A DNA stretch of 57,779 bases, from positions 1 through 57,779 of the forward strand of contig JAJTFC010000016.1 in the NCBI GenBank assembly GCA_021298315.1. The letters are read 5' to 3'. The notes beneath the pieces are model-generated. The model saw only the letters and a list, made by a program, of their open reading frames with translations. It had not been told where the DNA came from and made no database searches. Made by a program: the position numbers and the translations under genes. Shown here one piece after another: positions 34,639 through 43,934 of this stretch (its first letter is position 1; each line of letters opens with the position of its first letter). This DNA comes from Planctomycetaceae bacterium (lineage in GTDB: Bacteria > Planctomycetota > Planctomycetia > Pirellulales > Pirellulaceae).

Positions 34639-36000
34639 TCAACGAACCCGGGCAAGCTCGGGGGTCATCGCCACCATGAGCTGCTGACGCTTGCGAATAA
34701 CATAGTATTTCGAAGGCGATCCCTGCTTGAAATTCGGACTGGCCAAAATCCATTGAAGATTTTCCAAACTCACCGTCTGCCACTCCATAATCCCGACAAT
34801 AATGTCCCCAGCCATCAGCCGATTCCTCGCAGCCGGACTACCGGGGCGAACTTCGGTGATTCTAAGCCCGCCTCGATAATCTTCGTTAATACTAGATACT
34901 TCTGAAAGTGGCACAGGAGCGACCCGGATACCGATTTGCTCCCAAGCCATTTTTGCGACGGTTGCGTCGGAAAGGCTCGCACCCGATCCTCTGAGTTGTA
35001 GGGTTTGGGTGGATCTGGATTCGCCCCGGACTACGGACAGTTCAGCCGAGTCACCTGGGCGGCTTTCAAGTAGCGCCAGTTCGATATCCAATCGCGTTTG
35101 AACCGGGTATCCGTTGACCTTTTCGACGATGTCGCACGCGTGAAGCGCTTGCGAGTTGGACTCCTCTGGGCGATCGCTTCGGAGCATCAGTCGGCCATGT
35201 CCTTTTTCGAACGACCGGGTTAGCTCCAGACCATGCTCGATCGGTTCGCGTCGAACCGAAGCGACCAGGTTTGCCATGATTTCAAGAGCAGAATCGATGG
35301 GGATGGCAAAACCGATTCCTTGGGCCCCGACCCTGACAGCCACGTTGATTCCGATGACTTCTCCGTCGAGATTGAGCAATGGGCCCCCAGAGTTTCCTGG
35401 GTTGATATCGGCATTGGTCTGAATCAGATCTTTGTACTCTTGTGTTCCGTTGACTGGAATGTCTCGATGCAGAGCGCTGATGATACCTTGGGTCACGGTG
35501 TTTTGATAACCGAAGGGATTGCCGATGGCGACGACGGTTTCGCCTCGCATGAGATCCGAAGAGGTGCCGAACTGGATAGTGGGAAGTTCCTTTACCGCAG
35601 GAATCTTGATGAGAGCCAAGTCGGTCTCTGGGTCATAGTTGAGCAACTTGGCAATCGCAGTCGAACCATCTGAGAGGGTCACTTCGATTCGCCCAACATC
35701 TTCAACGACGTGAAGGTTGGTGATGATGTAACCTCGGCGATCGATGATCACGCCGGTCCCCATCCCGTTGACTTCCTGCTTGGATCCAGCACCGCTGGAG
35801 GACGCTGTAGAGATGACTTTATTCCCTTGGATACTCACGACCGCTGCTTCTGCGCGTTGGATGGCGCGCACGATCGGGCTTATCCGGGAACTTGGATCCG
35901 TAGCTTGTGCCGAAACTGATCCAACCGAGAGGCTCAAACCGACCGCCACACATGTCAGGCGCAGTAGCGATTGGCTTGTGATTGAAAAACGAAAGCTCAT
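34639..36000 (-). CDS. HtrA/DegP-type periplasmic serine protease
   Basis: 453 residues. A signal peptide (LLRLTCVAVGLSLSVGSVSAQ, cut near Ala31) directs it to the periplasm. The trypsin-like domain keeps the full triad: H97 in TNLHVVED, D127 in PETDLALIK, S204 in NPGNSGGPL. Two PDZ-like domains follow, the first around residues 255-330 and the second around 350-445 (GGLRITEVRPGSPAARNRLM, AGDIIVGI). Its role is degradation or refolding control of misfolded envelope proteins. A palindrome lies in its upstream region. Confidence 0.92.
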   Translation of the reverse strand: MSFRFSITSQSLLRLTCVAVGLSLSVGSVSAQATDPSSRISPIVRAIQRAEAAVVSIQGNKVISTASSSGAGSKQEVNGMGTGVIIDRRGYIITNLHVVEDVGRIEVTLSDGSTAIAKLLNYDPETDLALIKIPAVKELPTIQFGTSSDLMRGETVVAIGNPFGYQNTVTQGIISALHRDIPVNGTQEYKDLIQTNADINPGNSGGPLLNLDGEVIGINVAVRVGAQGIGFAIPIDSALEIMANLVASVRREPIEHGLELTRSFEKGHGRLMLRSDRPEESNSQALHACDIVEKVNGYPVQTRLDIELALLESRPGDSAELSVVRGESRSTQTLQLRGSGASLSDATVAKMAWEQIGIRVAPVPLSEVSSINEDYRGGLRITEVRPGSPAARNRLMAGDIIVGIMEWQTVSLENLQWILASPNFKQGSPSKYYVIRKRQQLMVAMTPELARVR

Positions 36001-36030
36001 TCTGGGCCCGGGTTTCTGCTCGGGGATACT

Positions 36031-36058
36031 TCTCTGCGGAAATTTTTCCGCGCAGAGA
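36031..36058. promoter_or_regulatory. Imperfect palindrome upstream of htrA
   Basis: TCTCTGCGGAAA and TTTCCGCGCAGAGA face each other across a very short loop, 30 bases before the start codon of htrA. It may be a regulator site or a 5' UTR hairpin. The HIT gene upstream on the same strand ends at 36257, so it could also serve as that gene's terminator. Nothing else is recognised in 36059-36256. Confidence 0.35.
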
Positions 36059-36256
36059 ATTTGTGCAACTTCGGCGTCTAGCTATGCAGGAATTGCGGGT
36101 CCCACCGCCAGTTTCGACGACGCCGTTAGCATCGGATCTTCCGCTTGTCAGGCATGATCCAGATCAACATCGTGTTAACAATCACCCCACAAGGATGAGT
36201 CTTCCCAGGTTGCCAAGACTACCCAGACTGAAGGCGTTCGGAGCGATCGTTAGTCT

Positions 36257-36601
36257 TTATCCAGGAGGCCAATCCAGAGCACGACCGCCTAAGATATGGT
36301 AGTGCAAATGGGGAACCGATTGGCCACCGTCGCTCCCGATGTTCGTAACGACACGATAGCCCGATGCACTCAGCCCATGCAATTGGGCAACGTGAGCTAC
36401 GACCCATTGCAAATGCCCTAGCAACTCCTTGTCCTCCTGGGTTGCCTCGGCCAACGACCCGATCGGCTTCTTAGGAATCACTAGCAAATGGGTCGGTGCC
36501 TGAGGATGAATATCCTCGAAGGCTAGCGACCATTGATCTTCGTAAAGAATCTTGGCAGGTATCTCCTTGCGGATAATTTTCGAGAAAACGGTCTCCGACA
36601 T
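36257..36601 (-). CDS. HIT family nucleotide-binding protein (HINT-like)
   Basis: 114-residue protein with the histidine triad [10 protein letters not shown] (H98, H100, H102). The N-terminal [20 protein letters not shown] and [19 protein letters not shown] match the bacterial HinT/PKC-inhibitor class. Members hydrolyse AMP-lysine or other phosphoramidates and dinucleotides. Cytoplasmic. Length and motifs are normal for the family. Confidence 0.93.
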   Translation of the reverse strand: MSETVFSKIIRKEIPAKILYEDQWSLAFEDIHPQAPTHLLVIPKKPIGSLAEATQEDKELLGHLQWVVAHVAQLHGLSASGYRVVTNIGSDGGQSVPHLHYHILGGRALDWPPG

Positions 36602-36693
36602 GGTTAATCTCTTCTTTCGGTTCTTTTTGACTCATCAGAAAGATCGCAATAACCCGAACATTTTACCAAAGCCTTTATCGACAAGGGAGTGTC

Positions 36694-36990
36694 ATGCTAG
36701 CAAATCAACACAGGTTTCATCGTTCGGGCCGCTGGACTTTTCTCGCATCGCTGTGGGTCTGTTTTGCCGGTTGTTCGATCTGCCCATCTCCTTACGATGA
36801 CGACTACGGAACCTATGGGACGAAAACGCCTAGGACAAATATGCGTCATGGGCGAGTGGGGTCTCCATTTAGCGAATCGGCTTATGCCCACGGGGATCAC
36901 CAAGTGGTTGGCTTTCCCGAATCCGTTCTGAGCGAGGAGATCCTCGATGAGGGCATGGATTTGGGTCCTGGGGAAATCATCATCCAGTAG
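36694..36990 (+). CDS. Small planctomycete lipoprotein, hypothetical
   Basis: 98 residues. A signal segment (WTFLASLWVCFAGC) ends in a lipobox-like CFAGC, so the protein is probably lipidated. The mature part is rich in Tyr, Asp and Gly (CPSPYDDDYGTYG), followed by RHGRVGSPFSESAYAHGDHQ and an acidic end. No function is known. It sits 110 bases ahead of the FlgI-like lipoprotein gene and may share its transcript. Confidence 0.65.
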   Translation: MLANQHRFHRSGRWTFLASLWVCFAGCSICPSPYDDDYGTYGTKTPRTNMRHGRVGSPFSESAYAHGDHQVVGFPESVLSEEILDEGMDLGPGEIIIQ

Positions 36991-37100
36991 CTTGCCAGTA
37001 GCTTGCTGAGTCGTCTTGACGCAAGCTTGTGAATTTAGGTAACCAGGGTATTTCCGGAATCACCCGAATCCCCTTGGTCATTCACAAGGCTGTGCGTCTG

Positions 37101-38963
37101 ATGGTATGGAAACCTGTTAAGCGGACTGGCTCGGCTCAAGAGTCTCGCATATCGCGGCGTCGTGTTTTGATTGCGGGCTTGTCGATTTCGCTCGTCAGCG
37201 GTTGCAAGCTTTTAACTCGAGAAAAGCCTGACGAACTGGATATTGCGAATGCCAAACTCAAGGAAACGCTAGCCGATCCAGATCGCTTGCGACTCATTAA
37301 CGAAGTGGCTCGGGTATCGGGAGCAACGCCACGTCGATTTGAATCTTTAGGACTCGTTACCAACTTGCCTGGAACAGGTGGTGTGGTCAAACCCAGTCCG
37401 CAGCGTGAGATGATGCTCCAGGAGATTCGTCGCAATGACATCCTTGACGCCGAACGGGTGCTCGATGCTCCGACGACTGCTACGGCCAAGTTGAGTGTGA
37501 TTGCCAATCCCTGCGATGACAAAGGGGACTTGGCCGATGTCCTTGTCGAGTGCTCTGCTGAATGCGAAGCGACCGATCTTCGCGAAGGTCATCTGATGGA
37601 GGCTCACTTATTCGAGTACTTCAGCTTTAGCGATAGCCAGCTTCGCAAAAGCCACGAGCGAGCGACGGCCAAGGGGGACATTTTGGTCTACCCGGCTTCT
37701 TATTCCAAGACGAATCAAATCAACCCGCTTCAGGGAGTGATTCTAAGTGGTGGGAAGATCAAAGACGAGTCGCGGATGGCGATCTTGGTTTCCAAAGATT
37801 ACCGACACGTCCATTGGATTAAAGCCATGGAGAGTGCGATCAATCGCAGGTTCTATTACCAGGACTCAGGCAGACAGGTTACGGTTGCCAAGGGAAAGAA
37901 CGATCGAGAGATTCGTATTGCAGCGCTCCCAAAGTACCGATTGGATCCGACCCATTATCTCGGAACGATCCTGTTGTTGGGTTTCGCGGAAACCGAACAG
38001 CAGGTCTCTGAGCGACTGGTATTTTGTCGGCAGATGCTTGGTGATCCCGAACTTGCTCGACGCGCAGCCTGGGAGCTTGAAGCCATCGGCAACAGCGAAG
38101 CGATCGATGCGCTCAAGGTGGCTTTGGCCAATGAGCACGAGCAAGTCCAATTCTACGCGGCCCACTCGTTGGCTTACATGGATCAGCCCGAGTCGGTTTC
38201 GATCCTTGAGAGTCTCGCAAGAACCTCGCCGAAATACCGAGCTCACTGTTTGATCGGCCTGAGTATCAACGATCACCCGTCGGCTCGCGGAGCACTCGAA
38301 TCGCTTTTGCAAGATCCTGAGGCGGAAGTTCGTTTTGGAGCTTATTGGTATCTGTATCATCGCGACGCCCGCAATCCGATGATCGCAGGAGAGTCCATCG
38401 GTGAATCCTTCCGATTGATACGTATACCAAGTGACCACCCTCAGGTTTGCGTATCGATGGAGCGGAGGGCCGAGGTGATTCTCTTTGGTTCGAATCCGAC
38501 GCTGACTCTTACCAAGAGCCTTGAGCCTACTCCCTATCTGAGAATCACGCCGATGCCAAGCGGCTTGATCCGAGTGGCCAAGCGGACTTTAAATGGTGAG
38601 GTTCTGCAAACGATCATCACCTCGGATTTTGTTTCGTTGGTCAAATCGATGCTCGCCGTGCAGGGGAATTACGGAGATATTGTACACACGCTCGATGCGA
38701 TCGAGCGAACTGGGGGTTGCTCGGCACCCATTGCCTTGCACCCATTGCCTCGGACGGGCCGGCTTTATGGCCAAAAGACGGAGATCGATTCCCAGACAGT
38801 CGAGTCGCCGGATCCTGACAATGAGGAATCCACGAGCGAACAATCCGATGAACAAGACACCATTGGTTCGGGGGTCGATGCAACCGTCAGTACGATCAAG
38901 TCGTACAACAGCACGAAGGCCCCTTGGTATCGCCGCATGCCGTTTACGAAATCCTCTGACTGA
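37101..38963 (+). CDS. FlgI-like (P-ring) lipoprotein with HEAT-like repeats
   Basis: 620 residues from the ATG at 37101; a GTG at 37029 is an alternative. The N-terminus has arginine pairs and a lipobox (SRRRVLIAGLSISLVSGC, C35), predicting a lipoprotein. Residues 60-300 resemble the flagellar P-ring protein FlgI: INEVARVSGATPRRFESLGL, VTNLPGTGGVVKPSPQREMM, LREGHLMEAHLFEYF, AMESAINRRFYYQ. Residues 325-440 hold HEAT-like repeats (DPELARRAAWELEAIGNSEA, EHEQVQFYAAHSLAYM). A C-terminal acidic tail follows. FlgI proper is a non-lipidated periplasmic ring protein without such repeats, and flgH/flgA are absent here. The gene ends 8 bases before smc. Confidence 0.75.
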   Translation: MVWKPVKRTGSAQESRISRRRVLIAGLSISLVSGCKLLTREKPDELDIANAKLKETLADPDRLRLINEVARVSGATPRRFESLGLVTNLPGTGGVVKPSPQREMMLQEIRRNDILDAERVLDAPTTATAKLSVIANPCDDKGDLADVLVECSAECEATDLREGHLMEAHLFEYFSFSDSQLRKSHERATAKGDILVYPASYSKTNQINPLQGVILSGGKIKDESRMAILVSKDYRHVHWIKAMESAINRRFYYQDSGRQVTVAKGKNDREIRIAALPKYRLDPTHYLGTILLLGFAETEQQVSERLVFCRQMLGDPELARRAAWELEAIGNSEAIDALKVALANEHEQVQFYAAHSLAYMDQPESVSILESLARTSPKYRAHCLIGLSINDHPSARGALESLLQDPEAEVRFGAYWYLYHRDARNPMIAGESIGESFRLIRIPSDHPQVCVSMERRAEVILFGSNPTLTLTKSLEPTPYLRITPMPSGLIRVAKRTLNGEVLQTIITSDFVSLVKSMLAVQGNYGDIVHTLDAIERTGGCSAPIALHPLPRTGRLYGQKTEIDSQTVESPDPDNEESTSEQSDEQDTIGSGVDATVSTIKSYNSTKAPWYRRMPFTKSSD

Positions 38964-38971
38964 GGGGACGC

Positions 38972-41900
38972 ATGTTACAAGCGCTGGAACTCTCAGGCTT
39001 CAAAAGCTTCGCGGATCGGACGCGGTTTGAATTCCCCGATGGGATCACCGTGGTCGTTGGGCCCAATGGTTCTGGCAAGTCCAACGTAGTCGATGCGATC
39101 AAATGGGTTCTAGGTGCCCAAAGCGCAAAAGCTCTCCGCGGTGCAGACATGACCGACGTGATCTTTAAAGGCTCTGCGCAGGGTGGTCGAAAACCAGCCA
39201 ACAGCGCCGAAGTCACGTTGGTTCTCGATAATCGCAAAAGAATCTTGCCGACGGATTTGGACGAAGTTCAAGTCAGCCGTCGCGTGTATCGAAGCGGCGA
39301 GGGGGAATATGCAATCAATGGCCGACCATGCAGGCTCAAGGATGTTCGAGAGTTGTTTCGAGGAACCGGAGTCGGATTTGATGCCTATAGCCTGATCGAG
39401 CAGGGTAAGGTCGAGCGATTGCTCCAGTCTTCGGCTAAGGATCGCAGGGCGATCTTTGAAGAGGCAGCCGGAATCTCCCGATTCAAGGCTCGCAAGGCGG
39501 ATGCTGAAAAGAGGATGGCTCGGGTCGATCAAAACCTCCTGCGACTCCATGACATCGTCGAAGAGGTTGGAACTCGACTCGAATCGCTTAAGAACCAAGC
39601 TACCCGGGCACAGCGTTTCCGGGAGCTCAATGCGAAGATGCTCTCCCAACGCCGCTTGCTCGGACTCCTAGAACGCCGAGAGCTCGAAAGCCAATTGGCC
39701 AAGACCAACCAACAGATTCAGCAATCGCTCGAGCAAAAGGAATCGTTTGAATCGCAGTTGGCCAGCATTGAAGAGAATTTGCATCGGGCAAATGAGTCGT
39801 TGGAGGAAAGCCAAGAGTCGCTCGATGCGTGCAATCGGCAGATCGTTGAACTTCAAACACAAGGTGCACAAAAAACCGGCGAGTTGAACTCTGCTCGCCA
39901 GAGGCATTCCGAATGGCTCACCGAGCAAGCCAATTTAGAAGATCGGATCGCATCGCTTCAGCGCCGAGTGTCGATCAGCCAAGACGAGATCACTCAGCGC
40001 AATTGCGAAATGGATGGACTCAATTCGCAGCGACAAACGATGATCGAATCGCTTGCGCAGCTCGATCACCAATGCAAAGTCCAAGACGAGCAACTCGGCG
40101 CGCATCGGACAGCCTTGGAACAACTCCGACTCGATCAACAGAACTTGCGAGAGGCGATTTCCAAATGCCGATACGATTCATCCTTGTCCGAAGCCCAACT
40201 TGACCAACTCTCGGAAACGATTCAAAGACGGACTCAGGAATCCGAGACGATCGCCCAGCAGATCCAGTCGTTGCAAGCCGAATCGGAGCGATTAACCACT
40301 GAGAAGCAGCAGGCCAACGAGCAGCACAATCAAGCCATTTCAAAAAGGGAATTGGCTCGGCTGGAACTCCAGCAAATCACACACCTGCAGGACCAGCAAC
40401 TGCAGGAGGTTCTCGATCTACAATCGCAAATCCAAGGGCTCCGCGAGCGTGCAAAGGTACTCGAAGAGCTCGAAGTGCAGTTTGCCACGGCTGGAAAAGG
40501 GGGCCAGCAGCTCATTCGAGCTGCGAGTGAATTGGTGGAAAGAAAGTCCAAAGAACACGCTTATTCGCTAGAAACGAATTTCGCTGAACGAGCCGCAAAG
40601 AGTATCCAAGGTATCGTCGCAGATTTGATCCAATCAGAACTGCATCTTGCTCCTTTGGTTGACGTCGCTTTAGGCTCACATGCCGATGCGGTAGTGCTGG
40701 TCGATGGCCAGGTGATCGATTGGCTTCAAGAAGGAAAACTACACCCTGAAGGGAGAGTAACACTTTTGAGGCTCGATCGACTCCCAGCTCGAAGAACTGG
40801 GGAAAAGATCCAGCTCGATGGGCTTCGGGGGGTACTGGGTCGTGCCGACCGATTGGTCCGTTACGAACTTACTCACGAACCACTAGTTCGATCGTTGCTG
40901 GGGACGACTTGGTTTGTCGAATCCCTTTCGATCGCGCTGGAACTGAGCCATCTGCGAGGTGCGGGCTTGCGGTTCGTCACGGCCGAGTGCCAGCTAGTCG
41001 ACAGCGATGGAAGCATAACGATCGGCTCGTTACAGGCTGGGCTAGGGTTGGTTTCAAGGCGCAGTGAGATGCAAGCAGCCCAGGAGCAAATCGAGCACCT
41101 ACAGAGCCAATGCATGGAAGCCAAAGCTGCTCTCGAACAAACGCAGTCGCAGCATCGAGAGGCTACCGAGCAAGTACGATTGGCCGAGCAGCAAGTTTTT
41201 AGCAGTCAAAGGCTCGCCGACTCGATCCAAAATCGACTCACAGTACTATCGAGCCGATCGGAGGAACTCGACAAGGAATATCGATTCAAAGAGAGTGAGA
41301 TTTCCGAACATCAAATCAGCCGGTCTTCTCTCGAAGGCTCTGTACGTGATCGCCTTGGTCGACTCGATCAGCTCAATGATCAAGCCCACTTGCTCCAGCA
41401 GACTTTGACTCAGACCGAACAGGAATTCGAAGCCCTGGACAAACAAGCACGTGCAACGCATAGCCAGTTGGTCGATAGCCGCGTGGCGGCCGCGAGACTC
41501 GAACAACGCATCGACGGCCTACGCACTACGCTCGAGCAACTCCTTAACGACACGAACGAACGAAACCATCACGTCGAGTCTGCAGAGGCAAGCCTCGCGA
41601 ATCGTGCGCATCGCATCGTCGAGATCACAGGATCGATCGAGACTCTGCGATCCCAATTGGCATCCGAAGATGAGCAACTGGTACACTTGCAACAAGCTCG
41701 CGCCGATGCGACGTCGACACTCGAATCGAAGCAATTCGAACTTCAAAGCATTCTGCAAAACCGAGATGCACTCCAAAGGCAAATCGACAAATGGACCGAT
41801 CGACTTACCAATTACCAGCAAGAACAAGCCCGAATCTCTGAGCAAATCCAATCGTTTCTCGGTCGCTACCTAAGCGACTACCAGATCGATCTAAATATCC

Positions 41901-42631
41901 AGGATCCTCATCTTGATCCCTCCCTTGTTGAATCATCCGATCGATACTCCATCGAGTCGCAAATCAACGCACTTCGAAATGAGATTCAAACCGCCGGGAG
42001 CGTCAACCTCGAAGCACTCGATGAACTCGAACAACTACAAACCCGTTACGACACCCTCGCAGCACACGAGAAGGATTTGATTGACGCCAAAACCACCTTG
42101 GTCAAGACGATGCAAAAGATTGATGCCGATTCCCAAACGCTCTTCGTCGATACGCTTGAAAAAATCCGTGCCAACTTTCAGACTCTGTATCGCAAATCCT
42201 TCGGCGGTGGACACGCTGACATCGTCCTGGAAAATCCTGACGACCCCGAAAGCGGTATCGAAATCCTTGCAACCCCTCCTGGCAAGACTACCTTCAGCAA
42301 CAACCTCCTAAGCGGTGGGGAAAAAGCCCTCACGGCAGTCTCGTTGATCATGGCATTCTTTCAACACCGACCAAGCCCCTTTTGCGTCTTGGACGAAGTC
42401 GATGCACCCTTTGATGAAGCCAACATTGGGCGATTCGTCAACGTCCTAAAAGAGTTCCTCGATAGCACCAAGTTCATCGTCGTAACGCACAGCAAAAAGA
42501 CGATGACCGCTGCAGACATGATCTATGGCATCACCATGCAGGAAAGCGGTGTTTCCCGCCAAGTCTCGGTCAAATTCGAGGAAGTCGACGATCGCGGAAA
42601 TATCATCCGACGCGAAAACAAAGCCGCCTAA
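38972..42631 (+). CDS. smc: Chromosome segregation protein SMC
   Basis: Full-length 1219-residue SMC ATPase that folds and segregates DNA with ScpA/ScpB. Walker A GPNGSGKSNVV (K36) and the following IKWVLGAQSAKALRG are at the N-terminus. Long Gln/Glu/Leu-rich coiled coils run through residues 170-500 and 690-1020. The hinge lies between (VDVALGSHADAVVLVDGQVI through RYELTHEPLVRSLLGTTWF). The C-terminal head has the signature LLSGGEKALTAVSLI and Walker B FCVLDEVDAPFDEAN. It begins 8 bases after the FlgI-like gene, so the two are probably co-transcribed. Length is normal for the family. Confidence 0.96.
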   Translation: MLQALELSGFKSFADRTRFEFPDGITVVVGPNGSGKSNVVDAIKWVLGAQSAKALRGADMTDVIFKGSAQGGRKPANSAEVTLVLDNRKRILPTDLDEVQVSRRVYRSGEGEYAINGRPCRLKDVRELFRGTGVGFDAYSLIEQGKVERLLQSSAKDRRAIFEEAAGISRFKARKADAEKRMARVDQNLLRLHDIVEEVGTRLESLKNQATRAQRFRELNAKMLSQRRLLGLLERRELESQLAKTNQQIQQSLEQKESFESQLASIEENLHRANESLEESQESLDACNRQIVELQTQGAQKTGELNSARQRHSEWLTEQANLEDRIASLQRRVSISQDEITQRNCEMDGLNSQRQTMIESLAQLDHQCKVQDEQLGAHRTALEQLRLDQQNLREAISKCRYDSSLSEAQLDQLSETIQRRTQESETIAQQIQSLQAESERLTTEKQQANEQHNQAISKRELARLELQQITHLQDQQLQEVLDLQSQIQGLRERAKVLEELEVQFATAGKGGQQLIRAASELVERKSKEHAYSLETNFAERAAKSIQGIVADLIQSELHLAPLVDVALGSHADAVVLVDGQVIDWLQEGKLHPEGRVTLLRLDRLPARRTGEKIQLDGLRGVLGRADRLVRYELTHEPLVRSLLGTTWFVESLSIALELSHLRGAGLRFVTAECQLVDSDGSITIGSLQAGLGLVSRRSEMQAAQEQIEHLQSQCMEAKAALEQTQSQHREATEQVRLAEQQVFSSQRLADSIQNRLTVLSSRSEELDKEYRFKESEISEHQISRSSLEGSVRDRLGRLDQLNDQAHLLQQTLTQTEQEFEALDKQARATHSQLVDSRVAAARLEQRIDGLRTTLEQLLNDTNERNHHVESAEASLANRAHRIVEITGSIETLRSQLASEDEQLVHLQQARADATSTLESKQFELQSILQNRDALQRQIDKWTDRLTNYQQEQARISEQIQSFLGRYLSDYQIDLNIQDPHLDPSLVESSDRYSIESQINALRNEIQTAGSVNLEALDELEQLQTRYDTLAAHEKDLIDAKTTLVKTMQKIDADSQTLFVDTLEKIRANFQTLYRKSFGGGHADIVLENPDDPESGIEILATPPGKTTFSNNLLSGGEKALTAVSLIMAFFQHRPSPFCVLDEVDAPFDEANIGRFVNVLKEFLDSTKFIVVTHSKKTMTAADMIYGITMQESGVSRQVSVKFEEVDDRGNIIRRENKAA

Positions 42632-42732
42632 CAGGCCGCTTATGGCCACCAAATTCCGGCTTTTTTCGACGATCTATTTAAACCCTTGGCGAATCGTGCC
42701 GAATAAACCGAAGGTTTCGTCAACCTACGCAG

Positions 42733-43194
42733 ATGAACTATCCTACAGCCATGCAAATCCAATCCACACGCTTCGGCCAACTAGAAATCAGTCACTCCGA
42801 CCTGATTTTCATGCCGCACGGTTTGATCGGATTCGAAGACTATCGACATTGGGTTTTGCTAGCATCTCGGGAGACCGAAGAGCTCGCTTGGATGCAGAGC
42901 GTAGCGCTGCCGGCAGTCGCCTTGCCGATGATCAGCCCCCGTCGTTTCGTGCCCAACTATCGTCTCCAGGTGCAGCGCAGAGATCTCGATGTGCTTCAAA
43001 TGCACGCGAAAGACCAAGTCTATGTTTTGTCGGTACTGAGCAAGAACGGGAATAACTGGACGACCAATCTCAAGAGTCCTGTGATTCTCAATTCAACGCG
43101 GCGTTTGGCTGTGCAGGTTGTCGTCATCGACGAGCAACCTTTGACCCAGCCGATTATCTTGACCGATGCGCTGGAGCTTCAAAAAGTTGCTTAA
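42733..43194 (+). CDS. fliW: Flagellar assembly factor FliW
   Basis: 153 residues. FliW binds the translational regulator CsrA and flagellin, linking flagellin export to its translation. Seen: IQSTRFGQLEISHSDLIFM, HGLIGFEDYRHWVLL and ETEELAWMQSVALPAVALPM, the conserved family core, then NLKSPVILNSTRRLAVQVVV. An inner Met at 42751 may be the true start because FliW proteins usually begin close to the TRFG block. csrA, its usual neighbour, is not seen here. The stop codon TAA shares the palindrome TTAA with the stop of the convergent surE gene. Confidence 0.9.
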   Translation: MNYPTAMQIQSTRFGQLEISHSDLIFMPHGLIGFEDYRHWVLLASRETEELAWMQSVALPAVALPMISPRRFVPNYRLQVQRRDLDVLQMHAKDQVYVLSVLSKNGNNWTTNLKSPVILNSTRRLAVQVVVIDEQPLTQPIILTDALELQKVA

Positions 43195-43934
43195 GGTAAC
43201 CGGACGCTCAGACGGCTGGCTGTGATGTTGCCCCCAAAGCATTTGTCGACATCGTACGATTCGAGCCGAGGCCGCAACTGGTAGTTGCTTGTGTACTTGA
43301 TGATTTGCAAGTCGCTCGAAACTCCCGACTCGATTTGGTCTTCAATAGGTGCAAATTCATATGCGAGCATCTGTGGCTCGGGCTCGCAAGGAGCGATCGG
43401 AAGTTCGACGTTAGAGTGATCGACGACCGGAAGATTCACGTTCCAGAACTGATCCTCTTGGAGTTCGATTAAGCGCAGGTGAGTCCAAGCATGGATAGCT
43501 CTGAGGGCTGAAAGAGGCCAGTTTCTGGGGCGATCCCTGCGCAGGTACTGCGAAACAGCAATCGCTCGAAAACCCATCAGGGTCGCTTCGCGAGCTCCCG
43601 CCACTGTACCGCTGTAATGGATATCGACACCAAGATTTCCCCCCTCGTTGACTCCAGAAAGAACCCATTTGGGACGAATTTTTAAATGCTTGATTGCCAC
43701 TCTCACGCAATCGGCAGGCGTTCCAGATACTTTCCAGCGTTTCGCATCGAGTCGATGGATCGAGAGAGCCTCGGCGGTCGTGACCGCATGCGAACAACAA
43801 CTCCGAACCGTATCGGGAGCTACGACAACAAACGTACCAACTTGGGCGATAGCTTGCACGAGCGACACCAAGCCTTCGGCCTCGATTCCATCGTCGTTGG
43901 TCAGTAAGAAATCGACGTCCAAACCGTTCAGCAC
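43191..43934 (-). CDS. surE: 5'/3'-nucleotidase SurE
   Basis: Metal-dependent phosphatase of 247 residues acting on nucleoside monophosphates. The N-terminal FLLTNDDGIEAEGL gives metal ligands D14-D15. SCCSHA replaces the usual SGxS loop (S45 kept, a Cys for Gly), and N96 in SGVNEGGNLGVD completes the site. SGTVAGAREATLMG is the family signature. Translation begins at GTG 43934, overlapping the stop of the upstream isomerase gene within GTGCTGA, so the two are coupled. Cytoplasmic. Confidence 0.92.
   Translation of the reverse strand: MLNGLDVDFLLTNDDGIEAEGLVSLVQAIAQVGTFVVVAPDTVRSCCSHAVTTAEALSIHRLDAKRWKVSGTPADCVRVAIKHLKIRPKWVLSGVNEGGNLGVDIHYSGTVAGAREATLMGFRAIAVSQYLRRDRPRNWPLSALRAIHAWTHLRLIELQEDQFWNVNLPVVDHSNVELPIAPCEPEPQMLAYEFAPIEDQIESGVSSDLQIIKYTSNYQLRPRLESYDVDKCFGGNITASRLSVRLP

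Noticed and set aside
38641..38883. Overlapping short frames around the 3' end of the FlgI-like gene
   Set aside because: They are shadows of a real gene with continuous family similarity.
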